Source of the DNA: BOG-932 sp965276835
GTDB lineage: Bacteria > Pseudomonadota > Alphaproteobacteria > BOG-932 > Roseiterribacteraceae
Length of the DNA: 64,000 bases
Direction of reading: 5' to 3'
NCBI GenBank assembly: GCA_965276835.1
Contig: OZ255631.1
Location: 3,286,001 to 3,350,000 of the forward strand
Below, one piece after another: positions 16,881 through 24,434 of the stretch. The notes below the pieces were generated by a model, which saw nothing but the letters and a program-made list of their open reading frames with translations, was not told the origin of the DNA and did not search any database. Made by a program: the position numbers and the translations under genes. Within the stretch, counting starts at the first letter, position 1; each line of letters begins with the position of its first letter.

Positions 16881-17765
16881 ATGTTACATAAATATTTTAC
16901 TTCGGCGGCGGCTGTTGCCGGCTTGCTTCTGACGGCGTCGGGCGCTCATGCGACAGCGACAGGGTTCAGCTGCGCGATCAACGATGCGACGTGTCAGAAT
17001 GCCTTCAAGTCTATGGGCAACAACTCGGCGGTCGGCGCGGCAGCGGACTCGGTCGATTGGGGCCAGTTCGCCACGTCGCTGGGTGTGGCGAAGAATAACG
17101 GCGCCATCGCGAACAACTCGTCGGAAACGACGCCGCAAAACGACACGGTCCATGTGACCAGCGCCGACAGCACGGCGTTTACGACCTATGTCGAAGGCCT
17201 CGGCACGGGCCCCACCGGCAGCGGCAGAAACTTCGTTGCCGGCAAGGCCTGGGACGGCCAGTTCGCCGCGCAGACAACCGTGCTGTTCACCTCAAGCTCG
17301 ACGATTACGTTAAGCTTCGGCATCCCGCTGATCGGCCTCGGCATCGATGCCGAAGTCTTCAACTCCGGCACCTACACGGAAACCCTGAACGCCTATAACA
17401 GCGCGGGCCAGCTGCTGAAATCGGTATCGCAGAGCGGCACCAGCACCGGCGCGACGGCGGGTATCACCAGTTCCGAAGGCACCGTTCCGTTCGTCGGCAT
17501 CACCACCGATGCACAGAACAACGCAACGTCACTCGCGAACCTGGGCATTTCCTATGTGACGCTGACGGCGACCTGTAACTCGCCGCAGGCCGGCGGTTGC
17601 ACCTCGAGCGGCGGTTTCGCGATCGACACCTCGCTGCTCTATCACTATCCGATCTCGAACCCGACCGCGCCGACAGGCACCACCCCCGAGCCAGGCACGA
17701 TGAGCCTCCTCGGCGCCGGTCTGGCGGGCCTCGGCTATTTCCGGCGCCGCCGCAACAAGGCATAA
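16881..17765 (+). CDS. PEP-CTERM sorting-domain surface protein
   Basis: 294 aa. It has an N-terminal signal peptide (MLHKYFTSAAAVAGLLLTAS, cleavage near AHA) and a C-terminal sorting signal: the TPEPGTMSLLGAGLAGLGYF segment (PEP motif, hydrophobic helix), then RRRRNKA. That tripartite tail is recognised by the exosortase EpsH/XrtA, which processes exported proteins tied to exopolysaccharide. The middle is beta-rich, Thr/Ser/Asn-rich, with Cys pairs near residues 30-40 and 230-240; no enzymatic domain is recognised. No exosortase or PrsK/PrsR gene lies in the window. Divergent from the giant adhesin with matched sigma-54 signals, suggesting co-expression in biofilm or floc formation (inference). 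Confidence 0.92.
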   Translation: MLHKYFTSAAAVAGLLLTASGAHATATGFSCAINDATCQNAFKSMGNNSAVGAAADSVDWGQFATSLGVAKNNGAIANNSSETTPQNDTVHVTSADSTAFTTYVEGLGTGPTGSGRNFVAGKAWDGQFAAQTTVLFTSSSTITLSFGIPLIGLGIDAEVFNSGTYTETLNAYNSAGQLLKSVSQSGTSTGATAGITSSEGTVPFVGITTDAQNNATSLANLGISYVTLTATCNSPQAGGCTSSGGFAIDTSLLYHYPISNPTAPTGTTPEPGTMSLLGAGLAGLGYFRRRRNKA

Positions 17766-17787
17766 GCAGCGTTAGACCTCTCATTGA

Positions 17788-17817
17788 AACGGCGCCTCCG
17801 GGGCGCCGTTTTCTTTT
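17788..17817 (+). terminator. Rho-independent terminator after the PEP-CTERM gene
   Basis: Stem aacggcgcc / ggcgccgtt with a 5-base loop, followed by a T-rich tail (ttcttttg). It ends the PEP-CTERM transcript and lies just before the convergent acyl-CoA dehydrogenase stop. Confidence 0.88.
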
Positions 17818-17826
17818 GAGGGCCCG

Positions 17827-18993
17827 CTAATACGAGCGGGGCAGCCCCAGAACGTGCTCGGCCAGGTAGCTCAAGATCAGGTTGGTCGAGATCGGCGCCA
17901 CCTGATAGAGCCGCGCCTCGCGGTATTTGCGCTCCACGTCGTATTCTTCGGCAAAACCGAACCCGCCATGGGTCTGGATACAGGCCTCGGCCGCGGCCCA
18001 TGACGCATCGGCCGCCAGCATCTTCGCCATGTTCGCTTCCGTGCCGCAATCGAGGCCGGCCGTGAACCGGCGCGCCGCTTCCGCCACCATCAACTCAGCT
18101 GCCCGCATCTGGGCATAGGCTTTGGCGATCGGAAACTGGATTCCCTGATTTTGCCCGATCGGCCGGCCGAACACGACCCGCTCCTTGGCATAGGCCGTCG
18201 CCTTCTCGATGAACCATTTAGCGTCACCGACGCATTCGGCCGCAACCAGCACGCGCTCGGCGTTCATGCCCGACAGGATGTAGCGGAAACCCTTGCCTTC
18301 CTGCCCGACCAGGTTTTCCGCCGGTACGCGCAGATTGTCGAAGAAGACCTCGGTCGTAGAGTGATTCATCATCGTGCGGATCGGGCGGATGGTCAGGCCG
18401 TTACCCAGGGCGGCACGCATATCGACGATAAAAACCGACAATCCATCGGTTCGTTTGGCGACCTGTTCTTTGGGCGTGGTGCGGGCCAGCAGCAGCATCA
18501 GGTCGGAATGCATCGCGCGGGAGGTCCAGACTTTCTGGCCATTGACGACATAGGCGTCGCCGTCGCGCACGGCGAAAGTTTTGAGCGACCCGGTGTCCGA
18601 CCCGCTGGACGGTTCGGTGACGCCGAACGCCTGGAGCCTGAGCTCGCCGGAGGCGATGCCGGGCAGATATTGCGCCTTCTGTGCGTCGCTGCCGTGCCTA
18701 AGAAGCGCACCCATGATGTACATCTGGGCATGACAGGCCGCGCCATTGCAGCCGGCGCGCTGAATCTCCTCCAGGATCGCGACGGCGGCAGAGAGCGGCA
18801 GCCCCGAGCCGCCATATTCCTCGGGAATCAGCGCCGCCAGATATCCTGCCTCGGTCAGCGCGCGGACAAACTCGGTCGGATAGGCGCTGTCGCGGTCGAG
18901 TGCGCGCCAGTAGTCACCGGGGAACTCCAGGCAAAGCTTGCGGACGCTGTCACGGATCTCAGCATGCGATCGGTCTTGCTCATCCTCGGACAT
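17827..18993 (-). CDS. Acyl-CoA dehydrogenase family protein, atypical at the catalytic Glu position
   Basis: About 388 aa from the ATG at 18991-18993 (gggaag ribosome site just upstream); 17 earlier in-frame codons are open but less likely. It shows the normal FAD-enzyme order: N-terminal helices (LIPEEYGGSGLPLSAA), middle beta domain (GVTEPSSGSDTGSLKTFAVR, VWTSRAMHSDLMLLLARTT), C-terminal helices (QTHGGFGFAEEYDVERKYRE). Where medium-chain enzymes carry the catalytic Glu (IYEGTSQIQ), this one reads LYQVAPISTNLIL, so the base must be elsewhere or the reaction differs. It stands alone, convergent with the PEP-CTERM gene. Substrate unknown. Confidence 0.88.
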   Translation of the reverse strand: MSEDEQDRSHAEIRDSVRKLCLEFPGDYWRALDRDSAYPTEFVRALTEAGYLAALIPEEYGGSGLPLSAAVAILEEIQRAGCNGAACHAQMYIMGALLRHGSDAQKAQYLPGIASGELRLQAFGVTEPSSGSDTGSLKTFAVRDGDAYVVNGQKVWTSRAMHSDLMLLLARTTPKEQVAKRTDGLSVFIVDMRAALGNGLTIRPIRTMMNHSTTEVFFDNLRVPAENLVGQEGKGFRYILSGMNAERVLVAAECVGDAKWFIEKATAYAKERVVFGRPIGQNQGIQFPIAKAYAQMRAAELMVAEAARRFTAGLDCGTEANMAKMLAADASWAAAEACIQTHGGFGFAEEYDVERKYREARLYQVAPISTNLILSYLAEHVLGLPRSY

Positions 18994-19089
18994 TCCCGCT
19001 TCCCTTGGTATTACGTCCGGCCCATCGGGGGCGACGTGGGCCATTCATATAAGCATCGGCCGTCACAGCCAAATGGTCGCGCCGCGGAC

Positions 19090-19120
19090 AAAAAAAGCCG
19101 GCCCGCGTAAGCGGACCGGC
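19090..19120 (-). terminator. Rho-independent terminator after the sulfate-binding protein gene
   Basis: On the minus strand, a GC-rich stem (gccggtccgc / gcgggccggc, loop ttac) is followed by seven T. Position fits termination of the porin-sbp transcript. Confidence 0.85.
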
Positions 19121-19146
19121 CTCAAAAGGCACGAAGCGGTTGGGGA

Positions 19147-20166
19147 CTACTTCGCGCCGGGCTGATAGATCTGATCGAACACGCCGCCATCGGCGAAATG
19201 CTTCGGTTGCGCCTTGGCCCAGCCACCGAATTTCTCGTCGATCGTGAACAGCTTCAGCTTCGGAAACTGCGCCGTGTACTTGGCCGCGATCGCGGGATTG
19301 CGCGGACGGTAGAACCAGTTCGCGGCGATATCCTGCCCCTCATCGCTGTAGAGGTATTTAAGATAAGCCTCCGCCACCTTGCGATGACCGTTGCGGTCGA
19401 CATTGGCGTCGACGACCGCGACCGGCGGCTCCGCCAGGATGCTTTCGGACGGCACGACGATTTCATATTGATCGCCGGCTTCCTTGACCGCGAGGAACGC
19501 CTCGTTCTCCCAAGAGATCAATACATCGCCCACGCCGCGCTGGGTGAAAGTGACGGTCGAACCGCGCGCGCCGCTGTCGAGGACAGGCACGTTCTTGTAA
19601 ATTTTGCCCACGAAGTCCTTGGCCTTGGCTTCGTCACCGTTCGACTTGTCGAGTGCGTAGCCCCAGGCGGCGAGATAGTTCCAGCGCGCGCCGCCGCTTG
19701 TTTTGGGGTTCGGGGTCACAACCGAGACGTCCGGCCGCACCAGATCGTCCCAATCCTTGATCTTCTTGGGATTCCCCTTGCGGACCAGAAAGACGATGGT
19801 CGAGGTGTAAGGCGTGCTGTGGTCTGGCAGTCGGTCGATCCAATTCTTATTGATCTGGCCGCTCTTGGCGATGCTGTCGATGTCGCCAGCCAGGGCCAGC
19901 GTCACCACATCTGCCTCCAGCCCGTCGATGACGGCCCGGGCTTGCTTGCCCGATCCGCCATGCGACTGCTGAAACGTTACGGTCTCGCCGGTCTGCTTCT
20001 TCCAGTAATCGGCAAAGGCATTGTTGTAAGCGACGTAGAGCTCACGGGTCGGGTCGTAGGACACGTTGAGCAGCGTCGTGTCCGCGTAGGCGTGCCCGAC
20101 CGTGATGGTCGCCAGCGCCAGTCCGGCGGCGACGAGCGCCGCGCGGACCTTGTTTTGGCTTATCAT
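19147..20166 (-). CDS. Periplasmic sulfate-binding protein (Sbp/CysP family)
   Basis: 339 aa with a signal peptide (residues 1-28, ending HAYA). Family signatures are LLNVSYDPTRELYVAYNNAF, QSHGGSGKQARAVIDGLEAD and VTPNPKTSGGARWNYLAAWG, all parts of the sulfate-binding cleft of Sbp. It binds sulfate or thiosulfate in the periplasm for the CysTWA ABC importer, but no cysT/W/A is encoded nearby. It lies 31 bp after an OprP-type porin on the same strand and before a terminator, so the two probably form an uptake operon: porin in the outer membrane, binding protein in the periplasm. The permease must be encoded elsewhere. Confidence 0.93.
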   Translation of the reverse strand: MISQNKVRAALVAAGLALATITVGHAYADTTLLNVSYDPTRELYVAYNNAFADYWKKQTGETVTFQQSHGGSGKQARAVIDGLEADVVTLALAGDIDSIAKSGQINKNWIDRLPDHSTPYTSTIVFLVRKGNPKKIKDWDDLVRPDVSVVTPNPKTSGGARWNYLAAWGYALDKSNGDEAKAKDFVGKIYKNVPVLDSGARGSTVTFTQRGVGDVLISWENEAFLAVKEAGDQYEIVVPSESILAEPPVAVVDANVDRNGHRKVAEAYLKYLYSDEGQDIAANWFYRPRNPAIAAKYTAQFPKLKLFTIDEKFGGWAKAQPKHFADGGVFDQIYQPGAK

Positions 20167-20196
20167 TTTTATCCCTCGATGATGCCGGTTATCCAG

Positions 20197-21687
20197 TTAC
20201 CAAGTGACCTGTGTCCGGAAACCCAGGGCATCGATCGTTGCGCCCACCGGCGCCCCGACCAGCACTTTTCCGGACGCGGCCGCGTTCGCCTTGTCGAAGT
20301 CGGTGTGGATGTAGTTAAGCTCGAACCGCATGTAGGTGTTCGGATACCAGTTGAGACCGGCAACAAAGCTGGTCTGCTTGCCGCCATTGATCCCGTTCGG
20401 CTGATCCGCCAGCGCTATGCTGCTGATATAGTTCGATGTGAGGTCGATATAGCTGACCCGCCCGGCGATTTCCCAGGCACCCCAGTAGCCCTCGCTCGGT
20501 GAGAAGGCGTGCGCGGGGACAATGCGGGTATAGGACGCGGTCGACGGCACATATTTGTGGCTTTCCCCGGTCAGAGTATAGGCAACCTCGGCATAACCGC
20601 CGTCGAAATCGGCGGTCTTCAGCCCCTGGCGGTCGATGTCGTAATGGAAATATTCGCCTTGGGCGAAAAAGTTACGATAGTTGCCGGCCAGTTCGACGTC
20701 ATAAATCTGGGCGCCGGTAACGGGGTTTGCCAGCGAACCCAGCGTGCCCGTATTGGCGAAGGTCGTGGTATCGATCCGCAATTCCGGCTGGTCGCTCAGC
20801 GAGATCGCGTAGGGTGTGTTGACGCCCGTATTCGGGGCCTTGATCAACTCATCGACGGCGGCGCCAACGTGCAAGGTGTAATCGGGATCCTGCAGAACCT
20901 GATAGGCCACGCGCTGAAACGCGCCGATGCGTTCACCAACGCCATGCGCATCACCCACCGCCGGCCCGGTCACATAGGCGCCGACGAACAGCCGGTCGTC
21001 AAAGTACCGCGCGCCAACATTCGAGCGGTTATCGGCGGTGTTCAGGCCCGTCGCGATATTCGACGGCGTCGCACGTTCCATGAACAGGGTATCGTACGAA
21101 CTGGTCGACTGGTCCAACGTGAACAGCGTGTTCGAATAGCCGAAGTCGATCGATAGATTCTTGATGCCGGTGTAGCTGACCTGCGCCGCCTCGATGCCCT
21201 TGGCCGTAGCGTCGGAGCTGTTGCCGCCGTCATAGATGAACGTATAGGTGAAATCGCCGGCCGCCTTGCCGGTCACGCCGATGCGGGCGCGACGTGCGTT
21301 GAAGCCACTGTTCAAGTTCTGGGGGCCCAGCGTCGATTTGGGGCTGAATCCGGGATAGTAGCCCACATCGCCCTGAATGCCGCCGGTAAGACCGATCGAA
21401 TATTGACCGTCGGCGCTTTCAATCGCGAACTTGTTGGTTGCGCTTTGCGTAACACGCGGTGCGGGCTTGGCCGCCGCCTCTTTCACCGGCGTGGCAGCCT
21501 GCGTCTGCAGCTGGTTCAGCTTATCCGACATGAGTTCAAGCTGGCGCTTCAGATAGTCGATCTGCGCCTGCTGTGCCTGGATGGCCTGCTGGGTCGCCGC
21601 TGAATTGGCCGCTTGCGCCGGCGCATATGAGGTCCCGAGTGCCAAGCCGGCGACGGTGCCGGCCAAAAGCAACGATCTGACGTGCAT
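20197..21687 (-). CDS. OprP/OprO-type porin, copy 1
   Basis: About 496 aa from the ATG at 21685-21687 (agagag ribosome site); an upstream in-frame extension is open but lacks sense. Signal peptide MHVRSLLLAGTVAGLALGTS, then a short coiled coil (about 30-60: QQAQIDYLKRQLELMSDKLN), then a 16-strand-type barrel of the phosphate-selective porin O/P family (FAIESADGQYSIGLTGGIQG at its start, terminal ITW-type strand). Members are trimeric anion channels. It is co-oriented with sbp 31 bp downstream, suggesting sulfate as the anion. A close paralogue follows upstream on the same strand. Confidence 0.9.
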   Translation of the reverse strand: MHVRSLLLAGTVAGLALGTSYAPAQAANSAATQQAIQAQQAQIDYLKRQLELMSDKLNQLQTQAATPVKEAAAKPAPRVTQSATNKFAIESADGQYSIGLTGGIQGDVGYYPGFSPKSTLGPQNLNSGFNARRARIGVTGKAAGDFTYTFIYDGGNSSDATAKGIEAAQVSYTGIKNLSIDFGYSNTLFTLDQSTSSYDTLFMERATPSNIATGLNTADNRSNVGARYFDDRLFVGAYVTGPAVGDAHGVGERIGAFQRVAYQVLQDPDYTLHVGAAVDELIKAPNTGVNTPYAISLSDQPELRIDTTTFANTGTLGSLANPVTGAQIYDVELAGNYRNFFAQGEYFHYDIDRQGLKTADFDGGYAEVAYTLTGESHKYVPSTASYTRIVPAHAFSPSEGYWGAWEIAGRVSYIDLTSNYISSIALADQPNGINGGKQTSFVAGLNWYPNTYMRFELNYIHTDFDKANAAASGKVLVGAPVGATIDALGFRTQVTW

Positions 21688-21870
21688 CTTGTTATCTCTC
21701 TTCTGGTTTTTAGGTGACGAACCGACTGAAAACCGGCACGCCCCATATTTCACATATTCATTACGCATAAAACTTTAATTTACATATATGAGTGTGTCAA
21801 CAGTCTAATAGAACTACTATTTTTTGTTATATATGCATGTTGCACAGTTGCAACGGCGCATATCGAAGAC

Positions 21871-21900
21871 AAAAAAAGGGCGGGGTTTCCCCCGCCCTTT
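21871..21900 (-). terminator. Rho-independent terminator after porin copy 2
   Basis: Stem gggcgggg / ccccgccc with loop of four bases, followed on the minus strand by a run of seven T. It separates the upstream porin gene from the porin-sbp unit, so the two porins are probably transcribed separately. Confidence 0.88.
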
Positions 21901-21926
21901 CAAGAAACCGACAGTGGTCGGCGGAT

Positions 21927-23456
21927 TTACCAGGCAACCTGCGTGCGCAAGGCGATGGCATCCATCGTTGCGCCAACCGGCTGGCCGAGGACCCCCGATG
22001 AGCCCGAGTTGGCCTTGTCGAAGTCGGCATGGATGTAGTTGATCATGAACCGCATATAGCTGTTCGGATACCAATTGAGCCCAGCGGTGAAGGTCGTCTG
22101 CTTGCCGCCGTTAACCGCGCCGGGCTGAGACGTTGACGAAATCACCTTGCCCGGCACGAAATTGCTGGTCAGGTCGACGTAAGAGACCCGGCCGGCGATT
22201 TCCCAGGCACCCCAATACCCCTCGCTGGGCGAGAAGGCATGGGCTGGAACGATTCCGCCATAGGCACCGGCAGCCTTGTTGTACTTACGGCTCTCACCGG
22301 TCAGCGTATAGCTCGCCTCGCCATATCCGCCGTCGAATTCGGCGGTCGCCAGGTTCTGGCGATCGATGCTGTAGTGGAAATACTCGCCCTGGGCGTAGAA
22401 CGGGCCATAACTGCCGGCCAGTTCGACATTGGCAATATAACCGCCCGATACCGAGTGGTTGCCGGTCGAGGTGATCGTACCGAGCTGCCCGGTCGAGAGC
22501 AGCGATGTGGTGTCGATACGCAGTTCCGGACGATCGCTGAGCGCGAAGCTGTTGGCATAGGTCGCCGGGGACGTTCCGGAAGTGATCGCAGTGCCGGCGT
22601 TGAGTGGCGCCTTGATGATCTCGTCGATGCCGCCGCCGATATGCAGCGTAGCGTTGTCCTCGGCGATAACCTGATAGGCGATACGCTGGAAGGCGCCGAT
22701 GCTCTCGCCCTGATTGTGGGCGTTCAGGCTCATTGGTCCAGTGAAGTAACCACCGACCCACAAGCGGTCGTTAAACCAGCGGGCGCCGGCATTGGAGCGG
22801 AAGTCGCCGGTGTTCACACCGGTCGCCACGTTGGCCGGCGACGCGCGTTCCATGAACAGCGTGTCGTTGGAGCTGGTGGCTTCATCCAGCGTGAAGAACG
22901 TGTCCGAATAACCGATCTCGAACACCATGTTCTTGATGCCGGTATAGCCGACCTGCGCCGTCTGGATACCCGATGCGCTGGCGTCACTCGAACCGCCGCC
23001 GTCATAGATAAAGCCATAGGTGAAGTCGCCGGCGGCCTTGCCGGTAACGCCGATGCGGGCGCGGCGGGCGTTGAAGCCGCTGTTCAGATTCTGCGGCGAG
23101 GTCAGCGACGACTTCGGGTTGTAGTTCATGTAATCGCCGACATCGAGATGGATGCGACCCGTCAGACCGATCGAATACTGCCCGTCGGCGCTTTCCATCG
23201 AAAACTTATTGCTGCCGCTCTGCACCACTTTCGGCTGCGGCTTCGCATCCGGAGGATTGCGTTCGTTCATGAGTTCGAGCTGCCGCTTCATATAGGCGAC
23301 CTGCGCCTGCATCGCGGTAATCTGGGTTTGGAGCGCCTCGACGTCCGACGCCGACGGTCCAGGAGGGGCGGCAGGCGTCGCGGTCTTGGCATAGGCCGAG
23401 CCGGCGCATGCCAGGCCGGCGACGGCGCCAGCCAGCAATAGAGTCCTAAAGTGCAT
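21927..23456 (-). CDS. OprP/OprO-type porin, copy 2
   Basis: 509 aa, signal peptide MHFRTLLLAGAVAGLACAGS. Same plan as copy 1: coiled coil (about 38-65, QITAMQAQVAYMKRQLELMN), then barrel sequence starting FSMESADGQYSIGLTGRIHL, with long identical stretches such as NLNSGFNARRARIGVTGKAAGDF shortened here to its conserved core RRARIGVTGKAAGDF. The two are clearly products of a tandem duplication. Loop regions differ, so anion preference or regulation may differ. It is monocistronic between an AT-rich leader and a terminator. Confidence 0.9.
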   Translation of the reverse strand: MHFRTLLLAGAVAGLACAGSAYAKTATPAAPPGPSASDVEALQTQITAMQAQVAYMKRQLELMNERNPPDAKPQPKVVQSGSNKFSMESADGQYSIGLTGRIHLDVGDYMNYNPKSSLTSPQNLNSGFNARRARIGVTGKAAGDFTYGFIYDGGGSSDASASGIQTAQVGYTGIKNMVFEIGYSDTFFTLDEATSSNDTLFMERASPANVATGVNTGDFRSNAGARWFNDRLWVGGYFTGPMSLNAHNQGESIGAFQRIAYQVIAEDNATLHIGGGIDEIIKAPLNAGTAITSGTSPATYANSFALSDRPELRIDTTSLLSTGQLGTITSTGNHSVSGGYIANVELAGSYGPFYAQGEYFHYSIDRQNLATAEFDGGYGEASYTLTGESRKYNKAAGAYGGIVPAHAFSPSEGYWGAWEIAGRVSYVDLTSNFVPGKVISSTSQPGAVNGGKQTTFTAGLNWYPNSYMRFMINYIHADFDKANSGSSGVLGQPVGATMDAIALRTQVAW

Positions 23457-23735
23457 CTTGGTTCCCTTTTTCAGGTTTGCGGGTAAATCCCACCGCCTGA
23501 GGCGACCGAAAATCCCAGGGCAACGCTTACCCGGTCACCTTAAATAAGGGAACTATGAAAAAACCTTAATGAAGCCGGATTAACCATTTTTCCGACCAAG
23601 TGTTGCAAAACTGCAAAACATCATTTCATATAGATAAACTATTACCGAAATAACAACATCATATTGTCCGATAATCCGATATATTATCAGTTATAATATT
23701 ACGCACCCGGCAGGAGAAACGGTCGCTCCGCGCCG
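23457..23735. other. AT-rich intergenic region between porin copy 2 and kdpE
   Basis: About 280 bp, much richer in A/T than the genes around it. It must hold the promoter of porin copy 2 and the end of the kdp transcript. A short direct repeat (tgcaaaactgcaaaac, around 23602-23618) is visible. I see no ORF, RNA gene or clear terminator hairpin. Confidence 0.6.
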
Positions 23736-24434
23736 CTAGGCATCACCGGTTATCAAGCGATACCCGACGCCCATCTCGGTGCGGATAATCTCATTTTCGC
23801 CGACCTTGGAGCCCAGTTTCTGGCGCAGCGCCCGCACATAGACCCGCAGATACTGGATGTCGCCCGCCTTGTCCGCATTCCACACGGTTCGCAGGATATA
23901 GTCGTGCGTGAGCACCTTGCCGGCGTGTTCGGCAAGTAGCCGAAGAATGTCGTATTCCGTGGGCGAAAGCCGGATTTCATGGCCGGCGCGACTCACGCGC
24001 CGGGTCACCAGGTCGATCTCCAGATCGCCCGCCCGAAGCAGCGGAATGGTCCCCTGCGCCTGGTACCTATGCTTGAGCGCGACCCGGATGCGCGTGACCA
24101 GCTCCGCCATCCCGAACGGCTTGGTGACATAGTCGTCGGCCCCAAGTTCAAGCGCTTTCACCTTGCCGGCCTCGTCGCTGCGCACGGAGAGCACTATGAT
24201 CGGGATCTGGGACATAGTGCGAATCTCTTCGATCACTTCGATCCCGCTGCGGTCCGGTAGCCCGAGATCGAGAACGACAAGGTCGAACGTGTCAGCCGCC
24301 AACTGCTTAAGAGCCAAGGCGGCTGTACTGGCTTCGATAACTTCGAACCGCTGCGGCGCCAGGCTGGTTTTCAGCAGGCGGCGAATCTGCGGCTCGTCGT
24401 CGACGACGAGTATCCTGGGCGGGTTAGCCGACAT
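23736..24434 (-). CDS. kdpE: KdpE, OmpR-family response regulator of potassium uptake
   Basis: 232 aa. Receiver domain 1-120 (ILVVDDEPQIRRLLKTSL, phosphoacceptor Asp in LVVLDLGLPDRSG, Lys in YVTKPFGMAEL) and winged-helix DNA-binding domain 130-232 (SPTEYDILRLLAEHAGKVLT, VRALRQKLG). It receives phosphate from KdpD and activates the kdp operon under potassium limitation or salt stress. Its start overlaps the kdpD stop by 11 bases, and it is the last gene of the kdp run. Confidence 0.97.
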   Translation of the reverse strand: MSANPPRILVVDDEPQIRRLLKTSLAPQRFEVIEASTAALALKQLAADTFDLVVLDLGLPDRSGIEVIEEIRTMSQIPIIVLSVRSDEAGKVKALELGADDYVTKPFGMAELVTRIRVALKHRYQAQGTIPLLRAGDLEIDLVTRRVSRAGHEIRLSPTEYDILRLLAEHAGKVLTHDYILRTVWNADKAGDIQYLRVYVRALRQKLGSKVGENEIIRTEMGVGYRLITGDA

